Origin: Oryza sativa Japonica Group
Lineage: Eukaryota > Streptophyta > Magnoliopsida > Poales > Poaceae
Reading direction: 5' to 3'
Assembly: GCF_034140825.1 (NCBI RefSeq)
Contig: NC_089045.1
Location: forward strand, 1,360,501-1,424,500
Length of the DNA stretch: 64,000 nt
Both the position numbers and the translations under genes were made by a program. Positions 21,601-33,271 of the stretch are shown piece after piece (positions within the stretch are counted from its first letter, which is position 1; each line of letters opens with the position of its first letter). The notes under the pieces were generated by a model. The model was given only the letters and a program-made list of their open reading frames with translations, was not told the origin of the DNA and did no database searches.

Positions 21601-22429
21601 CGTAACTTTTATCTTCATCAGTTTTAAGTACAATTAGAATTTAACTTTTTTTTCTTGGATGAATGGAGTAATATAAGTAGTAGCAGCGATGTGGCCTACC
21701 GGTATCAACGTCATCGATAAATGGTATGTTTGTCCGGCCTCGCTGCTGTGCTGCATCAGTGCATCCTCATGTATCTGCGTCACGGTCACTGGCTCACTGC
21801 CAAATTAATTAAAGTGGTTGCTACAAAAAATGATTCCTCATCCAACGATGCCAACCAATGCGTCCCGGAAAAAGGAGATCACGGGAAGGAAAACGTTACA
21901 TCATTGCATGGGAGACACCATCGACATCGAGTCGCCGTCTCGTGTCGGCCATCGATGAACTTTTTTTTCGAACCTTTTTATTTTTTAAAATTTAAAAATG
22001 AACTCTTACAAAATTTAATTTTAAAACTAGACCTTTTAATGGTACTGGCTGGTCTGATGTGGCGAAATAATATTGTCAAGTCAAATGAGGATGAACATGA
22101 TAGTTTATGATAGTTTAGTTTCGTTATGCCAGCCGGGGTGGCGTGGTTAAAAGTTTTAAATTTTAAAAATAAGTTTTGGGATGTTTATTTAAAATTTAAA
22201 CACAAAAAAGGTTAATAATAAAAAAAATGGCCATCCTATTCATCAATTCATGCCCTGTGACCTTGTTCTCGTCAACCCATCGGCAGCACACCACCACCAG
22301 CTAACTCACGATTTAATTCAACATCGTGGAATATAGTTCAATTGCATCAAATCATATCTTCTGCTATCTAGTAGCTGTGTGAATTGAAGAAGGGAAGGCT
22401 GCAAGGAAAGGAAAGCATGATGCTCGCGT

Positions 22430-22985
22430 TTTATATCCGCACGTTTTCTAAACTGCTAGTATGTATTCTTAAAAAAAAGTTATTTTAAAAATTATATTAA
22501 TTTATTTTTTAAATTTAAAATAATTAATAATTAATTAATTATGTGTTTGTGACTTGTTTTGTTTTGCGCATATTTTCAGTCCTCTCTAATACTCTTCTCT
22601 CTAACACAACCTGCTGTGAGATTGCCCCTAAATTATATATGGTTCTGCAGATGGCGGGTAGGTAGGGATGACAGAGGGGGAAATTAGTTGTACTACCTTG
22701 TAAGTAACAGTGACCCCTGATTAGGATTCTCGGACAACGAGTGATCAAATTAACAGGAATTAACAGTTGGATCGTGTGGCAAGGAGGGCAAGCACGTGTT
22801 CTTTGCTCCAACAAAAGTTAGATAAAGATTAAGATTTTTATGGCACGCTTTTCAAACTGCTAAACGGTGCGTTTCGTATGAAAACTTTCTATATGAAAGT
22901 TGCTCTAAAATATCATATTAATCTATTTTTCAAGTTTTTAATAATTAAAACTCAATCAATTATGCGTTAATATCACCTCATTTTA
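22430..22985 (+). repeat. Two more copies of the dispersed AT-rich MITE-like repeat
   Basis: Copies near 22436 and 22841; the second is the best preserved in the window (CACGCTTTTCAAACTGC, GAAAACTTTCTATATGAAAG, CTCTAAAATATCATATTAA). Confidence 0.55.
22775..22801. promoter_or_regulatory. Conserved MATE upstream box, orphan copy
   Basis: GTGTGGCAAGGAGGGCAAGCACGTGTT; the most complete version of the box, with G-box CACGTG, but no MATE exon follows it for 2.7 kb. Confidence 0.45.
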
Positions 22986-23283
22986 TGTAAAAAAACATAA
23001 CCTTTATCTTCATCTTCACAAGAAAAGAACACCACCTAATGTGCTGCCAATGTTTTCTTATCCTACTAAAGCTTTCTATACGTAGTCCATTAATGGGATG
23101 TTTGCCCGGCCTTGCTGCATGCTGTGCTGCATCCCCTCCCCCACCCCCACCCCGGCCACCCGACTCCGGAGCAGTTTTGGTCCAACGTGGCACACACGTG
23201 GTAATCTAGTCAGCATAAAAAAATAAAAAATGGTAGGGCACTTGTCAGTTCTGCATCTTTTCTAGGTCGCCACATGTGGGCCC

Positions 23284-23398
<115 letters not shown>

Positions 23399-23699
23399 TG
23401 CTGACTAGACTGCTACATGTATACCACGTAGGACCAAAACTGCTAGCATTCTGGAGTCTGTCAGGGGATAATTCGTCCGTATAAAAAGTTGAGGATGAAG
23501 AATATCTAGTTTTTAAATAGAGGTGGATAATTCGTACTACCACGATAGTTCAAGCGTAATTCGAACTTTTTCTTAAAAAATAGGCCCGAAATCATGCATC
23601 TCTAGCAATAGCAGTGCCCTTTGCAAAATGTTAGAAATTTGTCATGTCATCTTAGGTGGGCTCTCCTTCAATTATTGTTTCTAGCGATCTGTTTCGTTT

Positions 23700-23967
23700 T
23701 TGTCACGTTGCAAACGACCTGCGAGTGCTAGGGCTTGGGCGATCGCGCATCACTGGGCCGTCAGCAAGGTGGACGCGAGTGCACGCCAGCCGTCGGGGCA
23801 AGAAAGGGCATTGTGAGGGTTCCATTAGCTGTTGTCACGTTGCAAACGACCTGCAAGCACTAGGGCTTGGGCGATCGCGCATCACTGGGCCAGCGCGTCA
23901 GCAAGGTGGACACGAGTGCACGCCAGCCGTCGGGACGAGAAAGGGCATCGTGAGGTTCCATTAGCTG
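23700..23967. repeat. GC-rich tandem duplication, 2 x ~134 bp
   Basis: Both units begin TTGTCACGTTGCAAACGACC and share GGGCTTGGGCGATCGCGCAT, GCAAGGTGGAC and GTTCCATTAGCTG; the second has a 4-6 base insertion (CAGCG). GC-rich in an AT-rich spacer. No protein family recognised. Confidence 0.85.
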
Positions 23968-24577
23968 CCAGGTCAATCAGCCACGCCAGGGCAATGATAG
24001 GATTGGGCATGTCGGAATATTGGGGCCATGATTGGATATATATTGGAGGCTGTGTTTTAGACATAATTCCCAAAGTAGTATAGCTTTAGGTAACATGATC
24101 GGTTATCTCTTGGAGATGCTCTAAAATTGAAACATTATCACAAAACACTATGCCAGAATGGTCCGTTTGATATAGCTTTTTGCTGGATTAACCGATTTGC
24201 TTATAGGAGCAGATACTCAATTAGCGCATGGTCTTTTTTGATATTGAAAATGATCATTTTTTTAGTTTTCTATAAAACTTTTATATAATATTTTGTTTTT
24301 AGTGTTTAATGGTTTGAAAAGTGTGATCGCTATGGTCTAGTAGCTAGAATTTGAAAGAACAGGAATGGCCAGTTTCTCTCTGTTTTTTTTTTGTGAAATT
24401 TGACTGTTTCTCATATTTGATAGTTCAATCAATAAATTTAGTCACGATAGATAATAAAGCTTAGTGAATACAATCGACTTACATGGAAGCGCTTTCTAAT
24501 TAATACAAAAAATCATGTAAAACTCACATTGTGCAAGGGCTTGGTGAAATAATAGGATAAGGGGTATATATACAATA

Positions 24578-25321
24578 GAGTAAAGTCCATCACCGGTCCC
24601 TAAACTTGTACTGCTGTGTCATCCTGGTCCCTAAACTCGTAAATCGACCGTTCAGGTTCTCAAACTTGTTCGACTGTGTCATCCCGGTTCCTAAACTTGC
24701 AGATCACTCGTTTAGGTCCTCCAACTTGTTCAGTTGTGTCACCCCGGTCCCTAAACTTGGATTTGAATATCATCTGGGTCAAATAGGACAGTCTAAAGAC
24801 TTTATATTTAAAAATAATTCATAACTTGTTCATATGAACTCTAATGAAGACAAACTTTATATCAAACTTGTAGCCCTCGACGCGATCTACAACTTTGTAG
24901 TTGAATTTTTTTTATTTTAAGTCATTTTTTTGTCCCAAAATATAATTTTAAAATTAAAATTTAAAAATCTATAAACATGCAACAATATTTTGGGACCCTA
25001 AACAGTTTTAATTCAAAAACTTTTCAACTACAAAGTTGTAGGTCACATCGAGGGCTACAATTTTGATATAAAGTTTGTCTTCATTAGAGTTCACATGAAA
25101 AAGTTATGAATTATTTTTTATATAAAGTTTTTAGACCGTCATGTTTAGGGACCGGGGTGACATAATTGAATAAGTTGGAGGATCTAAACGAGTGATCTGC
25201 AAGTTTAGAGACCGGGATGACACAATCGAATAAGTTTGAGGACCTGAACGGTCGATTTGCGAGTTTAGGGACCGGGATGACACAACGGTACAAGTTTAGA
25301 GACCGGTGATGGACTTTACTC
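24578..25321. mobile_element. Mutator-like fold-back element, 9-bp target duplication
   Basis: 744 bp with inverted arms of about 330 bp starting GAGTAAAGTCCATCACCGGT and ending with its exact complement ACCGGTGATGGACTTTACTC. TATACAATA flanks both sides (24569-24577 and 25322-25330), a perfect 9-bp target duplication, which points to the Mutator superfamily. The outer arm contains about 2.5 tandem units of ~64 bp (TGTGTCA(T/C)CCCGGTCCCTAAACTTG...). No transposase. It sits about 200 bp beyond the stop of MATE copy 2. Confidence 0.88.
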
Positions 25322-25518
25322 TATACAATAACTTTTCCTGGCGGAAAAGCCATCACCCCAAGCCATATGATTAAAATTGTTCTTTGGTGGATACGTGACC
25401 TTGATGATTTTTTTTTGAAAGTTCAAACCTTGAAAATCTTAAATCCGAGCACAATCCCATTTTGACAGGTTGATTCATAAATCATCAAAATTCTTTACAA
25501 GTGTGCAGAAGTTTTATA

Positions 25519-28500
25519 TCATGCATTTCCTATTGAATTCTGTGATCGTCCGTTCTCATCCATATACCATCTGTTTAATCTCTCTCGAGTAATCTCTACC
25601 TGAAAAAATTAAACATGAAGCACATCATTAAATGAGAAAAATATGCTCTTCTAATGACCCATGAATTTTCTAGAGAGACCCTTAAATTATTTGAAAAAAG
25701 ATATTTAATCAGAAAAAAAGGATAAGAAAAAAATATGAGCAGAGGTAAAAAAAGGCAACCTGTTTTTTCCAATCGGTCCTAAGTGTGATGAATAGAAGCA
25801 CAAGAGTCTGGACTAGTGTTCCAAGAAGCATGCCGATCCAAATACCCTGCAAAAAGAATGAACATAAGTGAGGGACACAACTTAAATCCAGATTAACTAG
25901 TGAAATTCTATCATACAAAAATTCCTTACCTTTGCTTGAAATCCTAGCACATAGCCTAGTATTGCACCAAGAGGGATACCAATAAAGTAGTACGATGTAA
26001 CATTAACATAGGCAACTACACTTTGCCAACCCGATCCGATAGCGACACCTATAGATAAATTAGAAAATTAGTAATTTCATTGTTAAATTTTGAATTACTT
26101 TGATATACTTGTCCTTCAAATGGAATAACATACCTGAGAGCACTGGTTGAACACTATTCAACAAAATAGAGAAAGCTAGAAGGGGAGCAAGATCAGCGAC
26201 TTCATCTGCTACTGCCTTACTTTCAGTAAATATGTATGCAAGGCTTCCACGGAAGAAAAGGAAGAGCACAAACAACACAAATCCTATCAAGAAAGAAGTG
26301 GTGACCACATTGAAAATGGCAAACTTAGCTCTTCTTGCACTCCCGGCTCCAAGTTCATTTGCCACCCGCACTCTAAAAATATACATGCATTAAGTATATG
26401 TCAAATTTATGGTTCATGTTGCATCAGTTAGATGAACCACATAGTGAGTGACAGCTGAGATCGTGAAGTTACCCTATTGCAGACAAAAATCCGATAGAAA
26501 TCATCATCTCCCAACCATTGATATTAAGGCTACAAAGTTTGCAAGTGAAAACAACAATGTTCAATAAGCAACCTTTTCAATTACTAGAGGAGAAACACAA
26601 AACAATACAATGATATACATGATACAACATGATCTGGTTGTTGTTTTCTAAACTAATACACAACAGATTAGAGTGGAATATATTACCATATAGAAAGAGC
26701 ATCAAGAGCAACCTCTGCATTCTTCATATAACCAGTGAGGAGCACCAATATGGTGTTGTACCACAATTCTAAACTGAAAAGGTAAAAGAAAAATGAGAAT
26801 AAATTAATGAGCTTCTAATTATTTGTATAAAAGAACTTGATTAACAGTTAGCATCTAAAATATTAACTTTCTATTTGCCATCATCAATTTTTTTGTCGAA
26901 AATTTCATATATACACATAAACGTAACCATGTTACTTACCAAAGCATCACTCCAGACGATAATGAAAGCTTCATAATAGCACCAAGATCAGTAAAAGCAG
27001 AGGATGAGAACCCTGTCCATGTTAGAGGGCAACCACCAAAGAAGACAAAAGCGAGTTGGCCAAACACAGGGATCCAAAAGGAGATGACCATGGATCCCAT
27101 GACCCCAGCAAGACCAAGTTGGAACTTGACTGTTAGGAGCCATGACAAGAAGAGGTGAATCCCAAGATTGAGGAAGGCAAGGTAAGTGACAATCATGTTC
27201 TTGCTCTGCGCTTGTAGGTACATTTGGAGCGTGAATGCCCATATGTAAGAGAACATTACGGGGATGTACCATAGAGAGATGGTGCCAGCGACGGCAGAGA
27301 TCTCAGGATCTTGACCGAGAGCAATCAGGAGTGGAGTTGTGAAGATATAGACCGGGAGAAGGATGACTGCACAACAGAAGAGAACTAGCCATGAGCGTTG
27401 TAGATAGATGCCCAACATGTGATATTGCTTGGCGCCATATGATTGTCCACACAACGTTTCTAATGCGCTCGCCATGCCAAGCTGCAATTTACAACAATGT
27501 GCATATACAGTTAATTTGTAGTATATACTGTTTTTATATGCATATTTTATATGCATATCAATAGATGACTTATAGTGCAAATTAATATTTAGTAAAAAGA
27601 AGTTTTCATAGGAGTGACTTGTAGTATGGTCTGGTTATGTTTTATTTGTATATTCCGTTCAAAAAATCTAGGTAAAGACTTTTGCTATTGTTGCACAGCT
27701 AGTAGACAGAGGTAGTACAAACTACTTTAATTACAGAAGAAAAAAATATATATATCAGAAGATCCAACAAGAATACACATGAAAAAAGACCCGGCAAAAA
27801 GAATACATGAGGTAGATGCTATATACTCCTTCCGTCCCTAAATATTTAATGCCGTTGACTTTTTTAAACATGTTTGACCATTCGTCTTGTTTAAAAACAT
27901 TTGTGAATATTATTAAAAAATTTGAGTAGTAGTAGTATATTTAACAATGAATCAAATGAGAGGAAAATAATTAATAATTACTTATTTTTTAAAATAACAT
28001 AAACGGTCAAACATATTTAAAAAAGTCAACGGCGTCAAGTATTTAGAGACGGAGGGAGTACTAATTAATGTCTGGAGAGAAAGCCGTGCAAGGGAAGGAT
28101 GGCTAGGTCAAGAGTCTACTTCAAAGTTTTACTAGTAATTTAAAAATCCAAGGAGGCAAGGTCTCACATGATTAATTTTCTTCCTGCAGTATGTACTATA
28201 TCCATTTTTTTTTAAAAAAAAATCGAGCCTATAGCTTCTTAGCTATAGTACAACAATGCTGGACAAGATCGAACACTCTGTTTTGAACCTATAAAGACAG
28301 CAACTGAACATCCATTGTTTGTCTCAATTAATCGATGGGCAAATTAAAGCACAACAAAAAACTTCCAGCGCGCGCGGCGCTGTTAGTCTCTGAATCGGCA
28401 CAATTAAGTCAAAACTTAACGTCATCAAAGTCAGCTTTTAGAAATAAAAAACAGCTAGTTGCCGAAAACACGAAACAGGTAAAAAGAAAGATCAATTTGA

Positions 28501-28894
28501 ATTGTTACAACGTAGTAATAATAATTTAAACCCAAAACTGTGTAATGATAACTCTGTAATAATAAGTAAAAAGGGAATCAGCGGCATGACTTACCAGGAT
28601 GCCATTGCTGAAGCGCATGAGGACGGTGGAGACGAGGGCGTAGGCGGCGAGCTCGGTGGCGCCGATGTGTCCGATGAACGCCTGGCTGATGACGGTGACG
28701 CCGAAGGAGGAGAAGCGGGCGCAGATGGAAGGACCCGCCACCACCCACAGCTTCTTGTTCTCCTCCACCACTCGCCGCCTCACCGATCCAACCTCATCCT
28801 CCTCTGCATCATCATCTTCCTGATGCTTGTAGGTAGCCGGCTTAGGCTCCAACAGAGGAACCGTCAGCTTCTCATCATCACCCGGCTTCTCCAT
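25519..28894 (-). CDS. MATE efflux carrier copy 2, complete
   Basis: Eight exons: 28894-28595, 27481-26940, 26773-26687, 26529-26473, 26372-26134, 26048-25930, 25846-25760, 25599-25519; 503 aa. Integral membrane secondary transporter that exports or sequesters organic compounds in exchange for protons; the family usually sits in the vacuolar or plasma membrane. The acidic N-tail (to about residue 45) precedes [18 protein letters not shown], the first helix; family motifs [20 protein letters not shown] and [16 protein letters not shown] are present, and about 12 hydrophobic segments can be counted. Exon 1 codes for the tail and first two helices, exon 2 for helices 3-6. It belongs to the TT12/DTX20-40 group; substrate not predictable from sequence. 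Tandem with copies 1 and 3 in the same orientation. This is the only copy without a visible lesion. Confidence 0.94.
27826..28058. mobile_element. Stowaway-type MITE in MATE copy 2 intron 1
   Basis: CTCCTTCCGTCCCTAAATATTTAATG and CAAGTATTTAGAGACGGAGGGAG are inverted ends; TA at 27824-27825 and 28059-28060. 233 bp. The inner parts ACTTTTTTAAACATGTTTGACC/GGTCAAACATATTTAAAAAAGT also pair. Confidence 0.9.
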
Positions 28895-29027
28895 TTTGCT
28901 AATTAATTAGTGGCGGCTTGTAGTTTGCAGCAATGGAGATGGAGTGGTGGTGTTTCAGATTCAGTAGCAATGGCGCTGCTGGAGGAAAGGGAAGCATCAA
29001 GGATGCTCAAGTATGGAGCTACTGATG

Positions 29028-29039
29028 ATATATATAAAG
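29028..29039 (-). promoter_or_regulatory. Probable TATA box of MATE copy 2
   Basis: Minus strand reads CTTTATATATAT about 135 nt upstream of the start codon at 28894, predicting transcription from about 29005. In copy 3 the aligned site (36467-36475) reads only CTTTAAAAC. Confidence 0.5.
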
Positions 29040-29295
29040 GGAGTCGAATGGAAGTACAGGATTGCACCTGTGGTTGCTGCATGAAGCCGTGGGTTGGTAA
29101 CTTGGTATGGCGGAGGGCAGAATCGGGAATTAACAGGACTTAATTAATCGATGATTATTAATTAATAGTGACTCTAGTCTAGTTGATCAGATCAATGTAT
29201 ATATCCATATACATGTTGAGAATTAATTAGCAATAGTAGGTGGAGTAAGAAGGAAGGGTGAGATTCGATCTGGGGTTTTGTGTACATTGTACTAT

Positions 29296-29320
29296 GTGGC
29301 AATGAGGGCAAGAACGTGTA
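29296..29320. promoter_or_regulatory. Conserved MATE upstream box, copy 2
   Basis: GTGGCAATGAGGGCAAGAACGTGTA; same box as at 21277, 22775 and 36691, here with AACGTG in place of the full G-box. Confidence 0.4.
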
Positions 29321-30659
29321 CTGTATATAGCTTTGCAGCCTGTAGTTGTAGACTGTAAAGACGCGAGGTATACATACGCGTACGCGGTACGGCGGCTTAT
29401 GTTGCGAATGCGGGGCGTCGGGAGATGCCACGTAGAGATGCCAGGTACCCGTTCCTCCAGGGCACCACCAGGCACCAGCAGGCTGCATCGTGATTCGTGA
29501 AGCACAGGAGGCCACGCACGGCGGAGGTAGGCGGCCGGAGTAGTAGCTGGCCAGCCGCCGTCAGATCAGCTTCGTCAACAAAATATAATGGATGCTTGTC
29601 CGGCCTGCAATCGGCCACTGCATGCCTGATGCATGCATCGTGCAGGTCAGCCACTGGCCGCCGCACCAGTCGACCACGTGCCGCAGAGCCGACCACACTG
29701 AGCAGGTGTGCGCTTGACCAGCCACGCCACCCAACGGTCGTACCCAGCAGGATGCCATGCTAGAGCAGGCCCAACGACCACGCCTACTCGACAGCCGCGC
29801 GCCCTCGACGGTGCATCGTTGTGTGCAAACCCTAACTGCGCGTTGATTGTGCCATGGCCGCCTTACGGTGTAAGTGGCTACCACTTATTTTGACATGTAA
29901 GTGGATTCGTGGGTTAACCACTTATATCCTTAGAGTCGCCCATGTCACGATCAAGCAGCGCCGCCGTGCTACAGAGTACAGAGTGATGGACCATGCCAGC
30001 ATGTCGGGTCACCGAACTGCCTTATAGATAAGTGGTCGCATCGCCATGTACTGGCCATGCCGTTGTGAGCGTCGGCCATGGAACGAGGAAAGAAGGAAAG
30101 GAAGAAGAAAGATACAAAAGTAATGAAAATGGAAAAAGGGAAAGGAATCATGTGATTTTTGCATAATGGGCCTGAGCTTTCTGGAACATATGAGCACAGC
30201 TCCCTGTATTGAGATTTTTGGTGCGCACGTAAAACCTTAAATTTAGGATAACACCATTTCTAACCCTCTACCGCATAGAATCTTCTAAAGTGGCCCTTGT
30301 ATTTTTCAAAATTCATTGCAAATTTGTATTTTAGCGTCAAAATTAATGATTATGTATTTTGAATTTGAATTTCGTTTTGCAATTGAGGTATTTTACTACT
30401 GTTATTTAAGATTTTGAACTTCTCTTATGCCCATAATATGATAAACATAAGATTGTAAACTCCAAAATTTTGCCAAAAACTTAAAATCTAATATTTCACA
30501 AATTTTGTCCAAATTTTGGAAGTTTTTGTCCCAGGTATTTTGGTCATTTGGATAAATTGTACAGTACTAACGGAGGTTAACTGAACGACAATGATAAATC
30601 GTAGAACTTGAGCAAAAGTCGATGGCATATTGTAAAACGTGATAAATTCAGTGGTAAAT

Positions 30660-31149
30660 AGGGTTTACGATTCCGAGATAGCCTTCCGTTTCGGGCTCTG
30701 ATGGAATGACGGTTTTCGCGAAATCCGGTGGAAAGCCGATAGATTCCGAACAAATTTCATAAACCAAAATTTGAATGCAAATTCTCTGAATTTGCCGATA
30801 AACTCGCAAAAACCGGTCGGCTTTGGCAAAATTTCGAGCGAAATCATCGAAATTTCAATCGGTAGCTAGAAAAAGAAGTAAATTGAAAGTGTTTTCCTTT
30901 TTTTATTCGTTATTTTATTATTTCCTACTGTATATTTCAGTAAATACACGGAATACATCAATTTTTTCGTAAATTTATATCCCAATAGGTTCTATAAATA
31001 TCATACTATTTATAAGATTTTACTTGATTTTTTTTCCTTTTTTTTCAATTCAAATTTGAATTTGAATGAAACTCACTAAAATCTCAGACGGCTTCTACTT
31101 TCGAGCCTCGTCGAAAATCGACCGATTTTCATCGAAATTGTGAACCTTG
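30660..31149. mobile_element. Mutator-type MITE candidate with 9-bp target duplication
   Basis: Left edge AGGGTTTACGATTCCGA and the complement of the right edge (CAAGGTTCACAATTTCGA) are imperfect inverted copies. GTGGTAAAT is found exactly at 30651-30659 and 31150-31158. 490 bp, no transposase. Confidence 0.6.
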
Positions 31150-31469
31150 GTGGTAAATCGTAGACCCATGGTAAACTTATTGGTATATAATGGATTCCCG
31201 CACAAGTCAATGACGATGTGTGTGTCAGCAAGTCTGGTACTGTACACTAGCTCTAGTTGGTGGTGCTCGCGGCTCAGGAAGCGGCCACGAACAACGTCCA
31301 TCCACCGTCCAACCATGCACGCACGCTACTCATGGACGTTGCCAGGTTCAGTAGCGCTTTCATATCAGACTAGATTTACTATTTTTGATTTGACTCCAAA
31401 TTATTCTATCAAGCTAGCAACTGCTTTTGACTAGCCCGCAAGAAATTACACGGGAAAATTCCCTAGCTA

Positions 31470-31613
31470 GGTACTGTTTAGATTCCAACTTTTTCTTTAA
31501 ACTTTTAACTTTTCCGTCACATTAAACTTTTCTACACACAAACTTTCAACTTTTCCGTCGCATCGTTTCAATTTCTTCAAACTTTCAATCTTAGCGTGGA
31601 ACTAAACATAGCC
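31470..31613. mobile_element. Short MITE-like element
   Basis: Left edge GGTACTGTTTAGATTCC, right edge GGAACTAAACATAGCCC (inverted). Interior repeats AACTTTTCCGTCACAT/AACTTTTCCGTCGCAT. 144 bp; TIR class, superfamily uncertain. Confidence 0.6.
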
Positions 31614-33129
31614 CAGGAAATCGTCTCCATTTTCTGTCGGAATTAATTCACGCCCAGGAAACGCATTCAAGTGGATGCTTTCACCTGCCATTGCTTTGCT
31701 TATTCACTTCCCTCCAGCTTAATTACGAGTAGCTTACAGTACAGTCATCGCTGTTACTCTGAATTATAAAATATGTAAAACTCATAATGGTCAAGCATTT
31801 GCTACAATAGTTTCGATGACCCGGTAAAAATGGATAATTTATGACCATATATATATAAGGTTCCTTCAATAACATCACGGGTTTTTCCATGGTGTGACAC
31901 TTGGGGAAAAACATCATTCCAAGCCATTTATAGGTTCATTGAAGGATGATGTCACCTTGAAGGATCTTAAACTCTGAGGGCAATCCCATTAGAACAAGCT
32001 GATTCATAGATCACCATAATTCATTACAAGTGTGCAGAAGTTTTAGATCATGGATTTTCACCCGGATTCTGTTGTCTCCCATTCTCATCCATAGACCAGC
32101 GGTTTAATCTCTGTCGAGCAATCTCTACCTAGAAAAAGGAACATGAAACACATCATTAAATGAGAAAAAAAAATCTAGAGAGACCCACATGCTATGTGGG
32201 TTAAGAGATTTAATAAAAAAAGATAAGTAAAATTGTGAGCAATTAACATACCTGTTTTTCCCAATCAGTTCTAAGAGTGATAAATAGAAGCACAATAGTC
32301 TGGACTAGTGTACCAAGAAGCATACCAATCCAAATGCCCTATAGAAACAACAAATGGAATTGAGAAACAAAATTTAAGTCCCAAATTGACTAATGAAATT
32401 TTATCAATCGGTTCCTCACCTTTACTTGAAATCCTAGCACATAGCCTAGTATTACACCAATAGGGATACCGAACAAGTAATATGATGTAACATTAACATA
32501 GGCAACTACACTTTGCCAACCCGATCCAACAGCGACACCTATAGATGATTATAAAATATTATAATTCCAATGTGCAATTTCAAATTATATTGATATATTT
32601 GCTATTCTTTTAAATGGAATACCATACCTGAGAGCACTGGTTGAATACTATTCAACAAATTGGAGAAGGCTAGCAAGGGAGAAAGCTCTGCAACTGCATC
32701 TGCTACTACCGTACTTTCAGTAAATATGTATACAAGCCTTCCACGAAAGATAAGGAAGAGCACAAACAACATAAATCCTATCGAGAAAGAAGTGGTGACC
32801 ACATTGAAAATGGCAAACTTAGCCCTTCTTGCACTTCCAGCTCCAAGTTCATTTGCCACCCGCACTCTAAAAATGTACATGTATAGGTATGTCAAATGAA
32901 ATTTATGTGACATGAATGATTGATCAAATGAACCACTTAGCATGTAACAAGTAAGATCACTAAGTTACCCTTTTGCAGACAAAAACCCTATAGAAATCAT
33001 CATCTCCCAACCATTGATATTAAGGCTACACATGGAAAAACAATAACGCTAAATAAGCAAGTTTTTCAACTGCTAAAGGAACAACAAAGAACAATACAGC
33101 AATGTACCCACAAACATGATCCCATAAAA

Positions 33130-33271
33130 GGGGCAATTGCAAATTTACCACTACTTTGAATCGTTATTGCAAAACTGCCACTAGAAAATTGCAAAAATGC
33201 CATTAGAACTGTCATTCGAGTGGCATCCTTGCAATATTGAAAAAACCGGTGGCAAATTTGCAAATGCCCCA
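33130..33271. mobile_element. Fold-back MITE in MATE copy 3 intron 3
   Basis: GGGGCAATTGCAAATTTACCAC at the left is mirrored by GTGGCAAATTTGCAAATGCCCC at the right; inner parts also pair (CACTAGAAAATTGCAAAAATG region). About 142 bp. Absent from the same intron of copies 1 and 2. Target duplication unclear. Confidence 0.75.

Larger units (their letters stand above)
20930..21770 (-). other. Remnant of MATE upstream region (copy 1)
   Basis: GGTTGCTGCAGATGGTGGGTAGG, AGGGAGGGCAGTGTGGGA, CATCGATTCAGGCAGG, the box at 21277-21303 and CCGGCCTCGCTGCTGTGCTGCATC lie in the same order as in the upstream flanks of copy 2 (29.1-29.65 kb) and copy 3 (36.5-36.9 kb). Two AT-rich MITE-like inserts interrupt it. 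Confidence 0.65.
22325..23140 (-). other. Flank remnants of a lost fourth MATE gene
   Basis: 22325-22375 copies the 3' flank seen behind copy 1 (17655-17705). 22620-22800 (GCAGATGGCGGGTAGGTAGGGATGAC, AAGTAACAGTGACCCCTGA, box at 22775-22801) and 23081-23140 (GGGATGTTTGCCCGGCCTTGCTGC) copy the upstream flank. A 3' flank and a 5' flank thus lie side by side with no exon between them, where a whole gene unit would be expected. Confidence 0.55.
28895..30650. other. Upstream flank of MATE copy 2 and spacer
   Basis: Holds the promoter of copy 2 and, to about 29.7 kb, sequence paralogous to the upstream flanks of copies 1 and 3. 29.4-30.1 kb is GC-rich with short overlapping frames on both strands but no start, splice or domain signal I can support. 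Confidence 0.55.

Noticed and set aside
28500-28906. 134-aa plus-strand frame opposite MATE copy 2 exon 1
   Set aside because: Antisense shadow; the minus strand carries the conserved MATE N-terminus with a proper donor.
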